Assembly: GCF_020509005.1 (NCBI RefSeq)
Contig: NC_063012.1
Location: forward strand, 4,526,001-4,590,000
Length of the DNA stretch: 64,000 nt
Direction of reading: 5' to 3'
Source of the DNA: Fulvia fulva
Taxonomy: Eukaryota; Ascomycota; Dothideomycetes; Mycosphaerellales; Mycosphaerellaceae
Shown here: piece by piece, positions 46,177 to 56,124 of the stretch
Position numbering within the stretch: the first letter of the stretch is position 1
Layout of the letters: each line of letters begins with the position of its first letter
Position numbers and translations under genes: made by a program
Notes under the pieces: model-generated
What the model was told of the DNA's origin: nothing
Databases searched by the model: none
Seen by the model: the letters and a program-made list of their open reading frames with translations, nothing else

Positions 46177-47208
46177 ATGCAGGCCTCTTCCTCAACTTCG
46201 CCAGCCGCGGTTGAGGATACCCTCGACCTGGTTCATCGCGCGCTGACAGTGCTGAACGGCCCAGTGCGCGAGCTCGATCTTCTCTTCGGCGACATCTACG
46301 ACGCTGCCTACGAACTCGAGGAGTACGAAGCAGTTCGTGGCGCGGTGTCAATCCTGTTGAACGACAGCCGCATTCCTACATTGTAAGTACGAGTCTAGTA
46401 ACCAGTGGCGCAAGGCGGAAACACTGGCCCTACCATTTGCAGGCACCGAGCCCAGCTCCACATCTACATGGTTACGCTAGAGCGCGAGGACGAGCATGCA
46501 TGGAAGCAGTTCCTCCAAGCCGAAGCAGCGCTCGCGGAGATCGACAAAGTCCAGGTCAAGCGTGGTCTGCACGGCCACCCTCGAGTCGACGCAGTCAAGA
46601 AAGGTCTGGAAGAGTACCGCCACTTCTTCGACACTGGTGGACACGGCTATGGCTTGGACGAGAAGATATCCAGACCCAAGAACGCCGTTCAAGATCTGCT
46701 CCTACGTCGCAAGGCCGAGGAGGAAGAGGAGGAGCGAGCAGAGGCTGCAAAGAAGGCACGTCTAGCAGCAAAGATCAAGACTCTGGATCCAGCTGGAGCA
46801 GACATTCGCACTCCTGTCAAGCAAGGTAGCGTCGACAACGGCGACAAGACCATCACCCCTGGACGCGAGAGAGAACCACTTTTCGACCGAAGTGTTGCGC
46901 CTCCAGCTCCACCCTCCTTCGTCTCGCATACCTCAAGCGACAACGACTACGGCGTCGGAGCCGGAGGCGCTGTACAAGCAACCATCCAGCGACGCCGCAA
47001 GCCACCTCAGCTCAGCCTTGCGCCCTCATTGTCTCGCGATTCTTCCGACTCTTCCGTCCTCTCGTCGCCGTACACCATGCCCGGTGGACTGGCTCTGCGC
47101 CCGTTGCGCGGCTCTGACTCGGACGCCGAGCAGAACTATAATCGGATCTTGCGTCAGAAGAGCTGGCGTGGACCGCTGCCAGGTGATGGCGATGGTGAGA
47201 GGAAGTAG
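46177..47208 (+). CDS. Conserved-looking hypothetical protein, two exons, 323 residues
   Basis: Exons 46177-46382 and 46443-47208. The intron is 60 nt with donor gtaagt and acceptor ttgcag, and a ctagtaac segment is a possible branch site; splicing joins the two open frames in phase. The first ~150 residues look helical and globular (VEDTLDLVHRALTVLNGPV in exon 1), followed by a Glu/Ala/Lys coiled-coil-like stretch (about residues 158-182). A long disordered Ser/Pro-rich half follows with the basic motif RRRKPP, and the C-terminus is RILRQKSWRGPLPG. I do not recognise the family. No signal peptide or membrane segment. Divergent from the large gene upstream. Start chosen as the first ATG in the exon-1 frame after the promoter; earlier in-frame ATG at 46003 lies in the divergent promoter. 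Confidence 0.82.
46383..46442 (+). other. Intron of the two-exon hypothetical gene
   Basis: gtaagtacga at the 5' side, catttgcag at the 3' side, 60 nt, phase 2 in a Leu codon. The stop of the exon-1 frame (taa at 46384) is inside it. Confidence 0.85.
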
Positions 47209-47530
47209 GATACTGGAACGATGAGGTAGACGTTAGGCGGGCAAAGCTTGGGGTACGCTGGGGATGCCAAGCGCCGCGTTGCGCCCCAGTGCAGAACCAG
47301 AGCTAGCACACTTCGCGGCGGGAGACGGTAGTGACTCTGTCGATGAGTCTCAATAGGCCGATGTTCGCCAAAGCGATATCTGCAAAGTTGCTCGTCCAAC
47401 TTTTTGTAGTTTGCAAACACTACTTGTATCGAGCTCTTCTGATGTGGTACCGAAAAGTAACTACGAGGAGAGAGCGCTCCTTGAATGTAGGCACTTTTCT
47501 CAGCATTCACCCTTCAGTACCACAGCGGCA

Positions 47531-48445
47531 ATGGAGAAGACGAGAGGCTCGAAAGGTGCTCCAGCCAAGAAGCCAGCTTTGACACATTTCCTCTGCCTGC
47601 CGCTGGTGACAAAGACATCTCGACCCCAACTCGAGCACTCCCTCAAGCTATTCAAAACCGCAGTCCGTCCCATGCGACAGGACGACGCGATAGAAGCGCA
47701 GAGCGATGATGACGATACAGACAAAGCTACCAGCGCTCCCGATATTCATCACAAAGCCATTCGACCTGTTGACACTCTTCACTGTACACTTGGTGTAATG
47801 AGCCTGAAGCCAGAGCAACTGGTGGCCGCCATCACGTGTCTGGAGACATTGGACGTGATCGCATGTCTGCAGGGTCAAGGTCAAGCCATCCCAGAGACTG
47901 ATGAACTACCGAATACTGGCCATCCTTCTCTCGACCGGCCACCGACCACTGCTCCAATTCAAGCCTTGAAGGTCAATCTGAAGGGTCTAGAATCTATGCA
48001 TGCGCCGGAGAAGACTTCGATCTTGTACTCCGCTCCAAAGGACGACTCTGACCGCCTCTACCCTTTCTGCTTGGCGGTGCAGAAGCTTTTCAAGGATAAA
48101 GGCTTCTTGGTCGATGATGATAGAAAGTTGAAGCTGCATGCTACCATCGTCAATACAATCTACGCGAAGGGACGCCAGCGCAGACGGCCAAAGCGAGACG
48201 CCATGCCACAAGCGTCCTCTGGTTCTGGCAACACAGAGCAAGGCCATGGAGCCAAGGCAAACGCCCTACTAAAGATCGATGCTCGGCCTGTGATCGAACA
48301 GTACAAGGATTTTGTGTGGGCTGAGGATGTTGTGCTTGATCGTATGGCCATTTGTGAGATGGGAGCTAAGAAGTCGCTGGACGCAGCTGGGAATGTCATT
48401 GATGAGCGATATACCGAAGTAGCGTCCATCGCATTACCACTCTGA
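47531..48445 (+). CDS. AKAP7/2H phosphoesterase-like protein (2'-5' RNA ligase-like fold), 304 residues
   Basis: Two H-X-T motifs, HCT at residues 84-86 and HAT at 203-205, each in a strand-like context (DTLHCTLGVM, KLHATIVNT), are the hallmark of the 2H phosphoesterase superfamily. The segment from THFLCLPLV through the end fits the AKAP7 NLS / ASCC1-type domain. Such proteins process cyclic phosphates or bind RNA ends; in ASCC1 the domain belongs to a transcription-coupled repair complex. A basic start (KTRGSKGAPAKK) and an internal RRRPKR may be nuclear signals. The Met at 47531 is used because it opens the conserved part; the frame is open back to 47411 but that stretch looks like leader. 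No introns. Substrate not predictable. Confidence 0.82.
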   Translation: MEKTRGSKGAPAKKPALTHFLCLPLVTKTSRPQLEHSLKLFKTAVRPMRQDDAIEAQSDDDDTDKATSAPDIHHKAIRPVDTLHCTLGVMSLKPEQLVAAITCLETLDVIACLQGQGQAIPETDELPNTGHPSLDRPPTTAPIQALKVNLKGLESMHAPEKTSILYSAPKDDSDRLYPFCLAVQKLFKDKGFLVDDDRKLKLHATIVNTIYAKGRQRRRPKRDAMPQASSGSGNTEQGHGAKANALLKIDARPVIEQYKDFVWAEDVVLDRMAICEMGAKKSLDAAGNVIDERYTEVASIALPL

Positions 48446-48814
48446 GGGCCTTCGCATCAGGTGGACTGAGCACTCTTGCAGTGCGCATCGTGGCTTGCGT
48501 GATGCAGTGACGCGAGTGTATTGAGCATACCGCACAAGACCTCGCGCAGTGCTGTATTGACCTGCAGCTAGAGTCTGGTTGGTCGAAGCTGTATCATGCA
48601 TACGCCACGCTCCATGCTGATAAGAATACTTATTACGAAGAGTGTGATGTAGATGAACAGGAGCAGCGTTTGCTGCAACACCGCAGATCGGTGGCAGCGC
48701 AGACTGTCTGAATCCTGTCGATCACCGAGACCTGACAGTTGGGACGACGGGACCTTGTGTTTATCAACGGTCCGTGAAACATATGTCTCCACGATCTACC
48801 GATTCAAAGTGCTA
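48446..48814. other. Intergenic, 3' region of the 2H phosphoesterase gene
   Basis: No coding sequence recognised. Confidence 0.5.
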
Positions 48815-49385
48815 TCTGTTAATTGACCGCATTATGGTTATCGTTCAGCTGAAACACAGCATGATAGGCATCCCAGTCCAAGGCATCGGGAGCGGGTTCA
48901 GCGGTTCAGCCCTCCATGGTTCTTCCTAGACCACACCCACGACAAGATTCCATGCCGCAAACCCATACACCACCAGCTTGAACTGTTCTCGTGGCATGTG
49001 AAGGCTTGCAGTTGGCGGTCCGAACAATTGTCTACCGCTCTCCGACGGCGGACATTCGACTGGCGAGATGATGACGCTTACGTGTTCCTGAAACGGCGGC
49101 CATCAACACGTCGCAAATGGTCAGAGGCTGCGCTCGTCAAAGTCTGGATGAAACAGGCAGGCGTGGCAGGATGCGCCTGTGTGCTACGGCAACGGCATCT
49201 CGCCAAACCATCACATGTCACTCACCACTCTCAACTTCAACAAAGCCGAACAACAATGGGGCCACGCACTTCGAGGTTTGCGACGCGCACTCGCAGACAG
49301 CGTGCATCGGTAGCCGCCAAGCACTCAACGCCGCCACCCACCTGCAAACATCGTCGCGACGCATCTCGCATGTGATCACCCATGT
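48815..49385 (+). pseudogene. Decayed gene, copy 2 (inverted paralogue of 40290-40860)
   Basis: Plus-strand reading gives IMVIVQL, then after a frameshift near 48900 FFLDHTHDK and FSWHVKA, then KVWMKQAGVAGC. A further frame change brings NFNKAEQQWGHALRGL. The same order of blocks occurs in copy 1, so both descend from one gene, here broken by at least two frameshifts. DNA stretches such as ggcggtccgaacaa and ttatggttatcgttcagctg are shared. Product unknown. Confidence 0.6.
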
Positions 49386-49584
49386 GTCATTGCTGCAGTG
49401 CGAGCGAGCGATGTGACGACGTCGGCTCCTCTGGCGAAAACAGAAATTTCCCGGTGTTGCGGCAACCTACTTTCGCGCAGAGTTCAAGAGTCGAGACCCG
49501 TTGGTGGAGCACCGCGGTCATCGCCTGCCATCCTCCTCGTGCTCGGAGCCGGCGCCTGGGTAGTGCGGGAGACCCAACTGGTTA

Positions 49585-49773
49585 CAGTAGAACCTCCGTT
49601 ATAGCGACACTCCGAATAACGATATCTTCGTTGTAACGATACTGTTTGGAAGTCCACGCAGGGGTTAACACCACCAATTGAGGCGCCCTGTATAACGATA
49701 TCTCCATCATAGCGATATGTCGGCTCTGCCGCGGGCCCGGCCGCGGCGCATCGTTATAACGGAGGTTCTCCTG
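49585..49773. mobile_element. MITE, 189 bp, Pogo/Tigger-like ends
   Basis: Inverted ends: cagtagaacctccgttatag at 49585 and the reverse complement of caggagaacctccgttataa at 49754-49773. TA is duplicated at 49583-49584 and 49774-49775. The ends resemble those of Pogo/Tigger-type elements. Inside are further short inverted pieces with ataacgatatc. No coding capacity; it would need a transposase in trans. It is not RIPed. Confidence 0.85.
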
Positions 49774-49775
49774 TA

Positions 49776-50303
49776 TCCTTGCCAGACTGCAGGTACGGCA
49801 AATCAAGCGTGTAGCCCAGCGAATCACACCTTCAAAGTGGTCCGTCAATCAATCTGTCGGGCCAGTGACAGGCTGACAGCTGCGCACGACCATGTGTTCT
49901 CCCGTGGATGCATCCGCCCCTGTCTGCTCCGGTCGGCTACTGCAGCGGAGCCCGTAGGGCTGCACCGTGATTGATCGGGGCGATGCCAGTTCTTGCTTCA
50001 AGCAGTGGAGACTGCTCTCCCTCGTCGGTTAAAGATAGCAGAGGACGCGCGCTCACTTTTCTGCCTCTCCCTGTCAACGGTCTTTACACTCACGATCGCA
50101 CATCTTGGGCGCTCTACTGCTGTGCGGTATCACTCTCTTTACTGCTCGCCAATATCCATTCTTTACATAAGACGGCCCAGACTACACTCTCTAGACCAAC
50201 TTGATCTTCATACCGCAGAGCCGGACGCCCTTGGCATCACGAAGCCTAAGACATTCACGAACACAAGCCTACGAAGCATTGCTTAGCGAAGCCTTCCGCA
50301 ACA
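49776..50303. promoter_or_regulatory. Upstream region of the BYS1-like gene
   Basis: Pyrimidine-rich stretches (about 50040-50160) precede the start codon, as is common in fungal promoters. No TATA box or gene seen. Confidence 0.35.
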
Positions 50304-51167
50304 ATGATCAACTCTATCGTCGCATCCCTTGCCCTCTTCGGCGCATCAGTCGCTGCTGGCTCTGTTGGAAGGGCAAAGGTCGTCAACAAGTGCGATTACG
50401 ACGTGTACCTGTGCAACGTCCCAGCATCGGGTGGCGGCTACCAACAGATCGACAAGACTCTGTCCGCAGGTGACTCTTACACTCAGCAATGGACATCGCT
50501 TTCCAACGATAACGGCTGGAGCATCAAGCTGAGCCAAGATGGTGACAACTTTGGCGGCCACATCATGCAGTACGAGTACACGTTCCACAACGACGGCATC
50601 ATCTGGTACGACCTGAGCTGCGTCGACGGCAACCCATGGGACAAGGACTGGGAGATCACTGCCAACGGCTCCGAGTGCAGTCCCAAGCAGCAGGCATATC
50701 GCTACTCCACCGACGATGCCTATGGCATGCAGTCGTGTGCCTCTGACGCAGAGATCACCGTCACCCTGTGCACTGGTCTGTCTGCAGACAATGGTACCTC
50801 CACCGGCTCCTCTGGCTCTGACACTGGCTCTGACTCTGAACCCAGCGCACCAAGCTACCAGGCCAGGTCCTCCTCGGCGCCAGCAGCACCAGCCTACCAG
50901 GCACCAGCCTCGACTCCACCCACTCTTGCGACCTACGCAGCACCAACCTACGGTTACAACTGGAAAAACGACGATGCCCAGAAGTCTGCCCATCCTCCGA
51001 CAACATTCGCGACCTCGACCACAGCAGTTGTCGCGGACCACTACGGCAACATGGTCACCGTGGTTGAGACCGCACTTGAGACTGCTTACGTGACCGCAAC
51101 CGCTTACGCTGAGAAGGCCAGGCGTCACCAGCACCACCCTCACGGTCACGCCGACCACCACACATAG
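50304..51167 (+). CDS. BYS1-domain (thaumatin-like) secreted protein, 287 residues
   Basis: The N-terminus MINSIVASLALFGASVAAG is a signal peptide, probable cleavage near residue 18-19. Residues about 20-157 match the BYS1 family (named from Blastomyces yeast-phase-specific protein 1), starting GRAKVVNKCDYDVYLCNVP and including QYEYTFHNDGIIWYDLSCVD. Six Cys at about 30, 37, 106, 125, 145 and 156 suggest three disulfides. A Ser/Thr/Pro/Ala-rich linker (about 160-215), probably O-glycosylated, follows. The C-terminus is basic and His-rich (RRHQHHPHGHADHH). No introns. Role unknown in this family; secreted or cell-wall-associated is inferred. The antisense ORF at 50346-51191 is a shadow. Confidence 0.85.
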   Translation: MINSIVASLALFGASVAAGSVGRAKVVNKCDYDVYLCNVPASGGGYQQIDKTLSAGDSYTQQWTSLSNDNGWSIKLSQDGDNFGGHIMQYEYTFHNDGIIWYDLSCVDGNPWDKDWEITANGSECSPKQQAYRYSTDDAYGMQSCASDAEITVTLCTGLSADNGTSTGSSGSDTGSDSEPSAPSYQARSSSAPAAPAYQAPASTPPTLATYAAPTYGYNWKNDDAQKSAHPPTTFATSTTAVVADHYGNMVTVVETALETAYVTATAYAEKARRHQHHPHGHADHHT

Positions 51168-51329
51168 ACGTCGGTGGCGCGGTAGCTGCACATATCAGAC
51201 AAGACATATCACGACAAGATTTCCCTTCTATGCAGTTCGCCACAAGATTCTGCTTCACTCTCTTGCAGACATCTTACGGCAACTGATCCCCATTTTGGCA
51301 TGCTTCATTGTTTATAGACTGAACATCAC

Positions 51330-51366
<37 letters not shown>

Positions 51367-52761
51367 CGCCCCAGGGGGGAGAACGACTCGAATGAGCGAG
51401 AAGCGGTTGGAGGAAGTTTATGTCAAGCTACTGTACCGCTCACCACATCTTTTCTACGGCAGATTATGATCACCTCATACGGCATTTGTGCGCAAACAGT
51501 GTTTCGCTGCCGGCCTGTGAGTTGCTGGTCCTGCCTGGAAAAGTCGGGAGCGAGGATATTTTAGCTACGGTCACGAGGAGATGCACGCAGACAGTCCTGA
51601 CGCTACGGCGCAGACTTGGGAGATGGTGGGCATATGGAGTTCGGTTCGATCAAAACCGGCATAGATGATAGAGATTCCCCCCATGCAAGCACGAGAAAGA
51701 GTATATAGGCATTATGGGTTCATTTTTTGGAAGGACTACAGAATTTACTCATTGATTTACATACGAATCTCTTCCTTCATCACACTTGAGGCTGTGTCTG
51801 TCTTGCTTGCGTGGTGGTTGTCGTATACCCTTGTGTAGATCGCAGTTCGCAATTCGGAGATCGCGAAGTGGATTTGATGGACGTGGTCTAGATTGTGGTT
51901 TGCGCTGCTGAGTGACGCGGTGCCCGAAGTGGTTGTCCACGACGAGTCTACGACGCTTCTGTGAGTCGTCCGTTTGGTGGTCTTGGTACGGTACGTTCAT
52001 TTTAGTGTTGTACACGACCACATAGGAGATGCTTGACTTGATGCTTTGCGGTCCAAACCGCCGAGCAGATCAGAGATGTCACACACAATGGATTGAGAAG
52101 GCTTGAGTCCGGCACTTGGGAATCGGCAATGTCATTCCCATTGCGCTGTCACTAAGAGCCCCTCGGACGATACCTCAAGGCAACGGTCCACCGTCATGAT
52201 TCAGACTCTCCAACCTGAGATCATTGTGTCTACATTGCTCGCGCCCGCCCATGTGTGTTCTTCTAAAGGAAGGTCCCGCGTCTTACAACGTCATTGTATT
52301 CATGTTGAGCCCATCGGTCTGATCGAAGAGCCACATTTTCTCGGATGGCGTGCTCGGGAAAGCGTCGAAGAAGTCTGGAAGCACGACCTGAAGCGATCAG
52401 CCGCGAAGGCTCTTGAAGGAGAAAAGAGAGCGAAAGGTCACATGACAGCGAAATCTGTCGTTGTGTGTGTACCGTCGCGAAGACTTGGAAGTACTTGCTG
52501 TTTGTACCTCTCCGCTATCGGCGTGTCTTCAGTCGCACGACATGCGTAGTGCTGGTATTCTGATGTGACCCCATCATCTCTTTCACTGTCGCACGACGGA
52601 TTGATAGGCGACCACACATATGCGCTCGCTCTCTTTCACGCCGTCGACAGCACCACAGCTAGGCTTGACTGTAGCGACTGCATCGATCACTGGATGGCGC
52701 CTTGACGATAGGTTTGGCGATCGCTAGCTGGGCGCAGGGAGTGTGCAGCTCGACACTGGTC
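51168..52761. other. Intergenic, 1.6 kb, no gene supported
   Basis: Apart from the AC repeat, only short frames (52103-52549 plus, 51749-52021 minus) with no conserved character. Contains the 3' regions of the two convergent neighbours. Confidence 0.5.
51335..51365. repeat. (AC)n microsatellite
   Basis: About 15 uninterrupted ac units, 31 bp, some 170 bp downstream of the BYS1-like gene. Confidence 0.97.
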
Positions 52762-53578
52762 TTACAACAGCGACAGATGCCCGGTGACCTCGTCGACTTT
52801 GCTCTTCGGCGCCGGGCCAATGCCTAGCACGGTCGCTGAGCCGCTAGCGATTTGCGTGCGGCCTGCATCGTGGATGACCTGTGCACACAGACCGAGACTG
52901 ATGGCTTGTGCTTGAAGCATGAGCATCTCGTCCTCACTCCCGACTTTGAGCGCGACCTTTGCCTGGCCGAGCGTCTCCCATTGCTTCAGGATCGGGTGTG
53001 CTGGATTTGCGCGGACGAGCGTCTTGTAGCAGGCAAGAGTCGCGTGGCCGCACTGGGCAGCAATCTTTCCTGCTCGGGCGGTTAGTACTGGAAGTCGGTG
53101 AAGGTCACGCGCACGCTATAGCGTCACACACGAGCGGGGCGTGGGCATATGCTCGGGCGAAGGCATGTTGCATTTGAGAGCAATGTTGCATTCGAGAAGC
53201 AGCTGCCAGCGCGCGGAAGTTTTGTCGAGATCGAGATGCATACATGTACATACCCTTAGTCATGCCAAGGTCGCTGCGGACCACCAGTATGAGCTTGCAT
53301 TCCTCCGTGCTGCCTGGGAAGTTCTTCAGCTCGCCCAGGTCCTGTGCATCGCTGTCGGAGGCCGCGTCGACGTCGCTGATGTCCGAGTCGTCATCATGCT
53401 CGACTTCCGATGCAGTCGCGTTCCTGTTTGATGGGCGGCTTGTTTGTAGCGACGAGCCGAACAGACCGATCGAACGAGCCTGGCCTAGGTAATATCCAGT
53501 GATGCCGGCTACAAGGGCCGTCCCTATTGCCACAGCCGCCAGCGAGGGAGGTTCCTGGGAGTCTGGCATGTTCGCCAC
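52762..53578 (-). CDS. PTH2: Peptidyl-tRNA hydrolase 2 (Bit1 type), membrane-anchored, 210 residues
   Basis: Exon 1 53578-53254, exon 2 53069-52762; the 184-nt intron has gtatgt and a tactaac branch site before cgagcag. Splicing completes the conserved block: KLILVVRSDLGMTKG joined to KIAAQCGHATLACYKTL. The rest follows the family: QWETLGQAKVALKV, QAISLGLCAQVIHDAGRTQI, TVLGIGPAP and VDEVTGHLSLL at the end. The enzyme frees tRNA from peptidyl-tRNA that drops off ribosomes. Residues about 12-31 (AAVAIGTALVAGITGYYLGQ) form one membrane segment, and an acidic Asp/Ser linker follows, as in Pth2/Bit1 proteins tethered to the mitochondrial outer membrane. Met1 or Met4 could be the start. Confidence 0.93.
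53070..53253 (-). other. Intron of the PTH2 gene, 184 nt
   Basis: Donor gtatgt at 53253, branch-like tactaac at about 53087, acceptor gagcag ending 53070. The retained frame (to 53105) ends in an unrelated tail, which supports splicing. Confidence 0.88.
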
Positions 53579-54411
53579 GTGACCTGTTTCGTCGCGGGTG
53601 TCTTGTGGTGTGCACTGTGCAGTGGTCGTGGGTGTATGCGGTCCGTCCAGCGGTGACGAGGTCGACGGTCGTGTGCTTCAGATTCGGGGCATGGACGCCG
53701 GCTTGGGTCGATGCGCGCGAGAATAATACATGTACGTGCTGGTGACTTGCGATGGAGGGACGTATCAGATTGGCGTTCGCGTGAGGAGGCTCGGCCGCGC
53801 TACCCTTCGGCTTGTCGTGTAGACGAATGGCAGCATTCTCGCGACGAGTACTCCGTAGAATCGATCGAGTACTGCATTCAGCATTGAGCCAGTGCCAACC
53901 CAGCGCGAGTTCAATATTTGAAGCATGGCCTCGTCAGAGAGGCTTCCCAAGTGACGTTTACATCCATTGCAGTGTTGTCTCCAAGGGTGCATATACGTGC
54001 ATATATCCCGGTCGTGCGACTCGCTAGTCCAGTCCAGCTGGGCTGTCGCTTCAATGTCCGATGCACGGACATTGCTGATGAGCGACAATGAAAATGAAAT
54101 CAGGTGCTACAGCCGTCGAATGGCGTGATTCATCTTATTAGCAATACCACGCGGTGAGCAAGCAGCACCTGCTGGCGCTCGACGTCGTTACTTATTAACG
54201 CTTTCTTCTCGTACCTGATTAAGCCCTCCGTCCTGCTCGACACTTCTCCGCAATACCATCTCCAAGCTTCGCTCCCCAGCTTCCGCCATATCGTATTCGT
54301 GGGGAAGAATCAGCCTGACAAAGGCGACATATTGCACGCCGTCTGCCACCACCTCACTCGTTGTTGATACAACCACCCTACACTCCCCCAACCGAGGACA
54401 TTACCTCCACC
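53579..54411. promoter_or_regulatory. Divergent intergenic region between PTH2 and choline sulfatase
   Basis: An 830-bp region that must carry both promoters. No clear motif or gene; ORFs on both strands are short. Confidence 0.4.
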
Positions 54412-56124
54412 ATGGACCGCCAGCAACAGCTTCGCAAGCTGCCCGACACACCGCCAACATCACCACCAGTTGGCTTTGCCGGCCAGAATGGCTTCAGCAC
54501 GCCTCTCTTCCCACAGAAGCCCAACATCCTCTACATCATGGCCGACCAGCTCGCAGCGCCCCAACTCAAGATTTACAACAAGAACTCCCAGATCAAGACC
54601 CCCAACCTTGACAAACTGGCCGAGCAATCCGTCGTCTTCGACTCCGCTTACTGCAATTCGCCACTCTGTGCTCCCAGCCGCATGGCTATGATTACTGGTC
54701 AGCTTCCATCCAAGATCGGTGCTTACGACAATGCCTCACCAATCTCGGAGCAAACGCCAACATACGCACACTATCTCCGAAATGCCGGCTACGAGACGGT
54801 CCTTGGTGGCAAGATGCACTTCATCGGTGACCAGCTCCACGGCTACGAGTATCGCCTGACTGCAGACATCTACCCAGCAGACCTTGGCTGGTCAGTAAAC
54901 TGGGACGAACCAGACACCCGCCTCGAGTGGTACCACAACAGCTCTTCCATCCTCCAGGCAGGTCCATGCATCCGGAGCAACCAGCTGGATTACGATGAGG
55001 AGGTCATGTACAAGGCCAAGCAATTCCTGTACGACCACGTCCGCAAGCCCCAAGGAACCCGACCATTCTGCTTGACAGTGTCGCTCACTCACCCCCACGA
55101 TCCGTACACCATCGAGCACAAATACTGGGACATGTACGAGGACGTCGACATCGACATGCCCAAGGTTCAAATTCCAAAGGACCAGCTCGACCCACACAGC
55201 AAGCGTCTCCAGCATGTCGTTGATCTGGAAGACTATGACTTCACAGATGAGCAGGTCAAGCGGGCGAAGCGGGCATACTATGGCTCCGTCAGCTACGTCG
55301 ATGACAACATTGGCAAGCTCATGGAGACCCTCAAGCAGTGCGGACTTGACGACAACACCATCGTCATCTTCTCTGGGGACCACGGAGACATGCTCGGCGA
55401 GCGTGGTCTGTGGTACAAGATGTCCTATTACGAGTCGTCAGTCCGCGTACCAATGCTGTTCAGCTACCCAAAGTTGTGGGCACCACATCGAGTTCCTCAG
55501 AGCGTGAGCACACTCGACATTCTGCCAACCTTGGTCGATATCGTGGGCTCCGAGCTGGTGCCAGGCTTGCCAATGGATGGTGTGTCCATTGTCCCCCATC
55601 TGAAGGGGCAAGACGTCCACGACAACGTCTTCGCTGAGTACATGGGCGAGGGCACCGTTGCACCCATGATGATGATTCGTCGCGGTCCCTGGAAGTACAT
55701 CACCTGCCCGGCAGACCCAGATCTGTTCTACAATCTCGCAGACGACCCAGATGAGGTCGACGACTTGTCCAAGTCAACCGATCCTGAAATCAAGAAGGTG
55801 TACGATGCTTTCGTGGCAGAGGCGAAGGCCAAGTGGAACATGGAAGCCATCACCCAGGACGTGCTAAAGACTCAACGTGAGCGTCGCTTCTGTTTCTCGG
55901 CCCTGAAGCAAGGCAAGTGGACCAGCTGGGACTACACGGTCCCAGACAACAGCCAAGACAAGTACATACGCAGCCACATGGACCTTGACGACCTAGAGCG
56001 TCGGGCCCGCTATCCAATTGTCGACATGTATGGCAACATCAAGCCAACTACTCCACCTGCCCTTCACCAGAGCAAGGCCATCGCAGAAACGATGGCCCAT
56101 CAAGCTGGCGCACTGGGACAATAG
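54412..56124 (+). CDS. betC: Choline sulfatase, 570 residues
   Basis: Type I sulfatase fold with alkaline-phosphatase-like core. The sulfatase signature C-X-P-S-R is CAPSR at residues 86-90; Cys86 would be converted to formylglycine, the catalytic nucleophile. Metal-site regions: NILYIMADQ (38-46) and FSGDHGDMLGERGLWYKMSYYE (second half). The C-terminal region with RRFCFSALKQGKWTSWDY is typical of choline sulfatases. The enzyme hydrolyses choline-O-sulfate to choline and sulfate, a use of stored sulfur. The N-terminal ~35 residues are Pro/Thr-rich and have no signal peptide, so it is probably cytosolic. Start ATG 54412 in a strong context (caccatgg). No introns. Symbol borrowed from the bacterial gene. 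Confidence 0.93.
   Translation: MDRQQQLRKLPDTPPTSPPVGFAGQNGFSTPLFPQKPNILYIMADQLAAPQLKIYNKNSQIKTPNLDKLAEQSVVFDSAYCNSPLCAPSRMAMITGQLPSKIGAYDNASPISEQTPTYAHYLRNAGYETVLGGKMHFIGDQLHGYEYRLTADIYPADLGWSVNWDEPDTRLEWYHNSSSILQAGPCIRSNQLDYDEEVMYKAKQFLYDHVRKPQGTRPFCLTVSLTHPHDPYTIEHKYWDMYEDVDIDMPKVQIPKDQLDPHSKRLQHVVDLEDYDFTDEQVKRAKRAYYGSVSYVDDNIGKLMETLKQCGLDDNTIVIFSGDHGDMLGERGLWYKMSYYESSVRVPMLFSYPKLWAPHRVPQSVSTLDILPTLVDIVGSELVPGLPMDGVSIVPHLKGQDVHDNVFAEYMGEGTVAPMMMIRRGPWKYITCPADPDLFYNLADDPDEVDDLSKSTDPEIKKVYDAFVAEAKAKWNMEAITQDVLKTQRERRFCFSALKQGKWTSWDYTVPDNSQDKYIRSHMDLDDLERRARYPIVDMYGNIKPTTPPALHQSKAIAETMAHQAGALGQ

Noticed and set aside
47411..47530. N-terminal extension of the 2H phosphoesterase gene by 40 codons
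   Set aside because: The stretch lies in likely 5' UTR and has no family similarity; the ATG at 47531 opens the conserved part.
50346..51191. 281-codon minus-strand ORF
   Set aside because: Exact antisense of the BYS1-like gene; Val/Arg/Cys-rich composition typical of a shadow frame.
52103..52549. 148-codon plus-strand ORF
   Set aside because: No domain, start context or splice pattern; likely chance.
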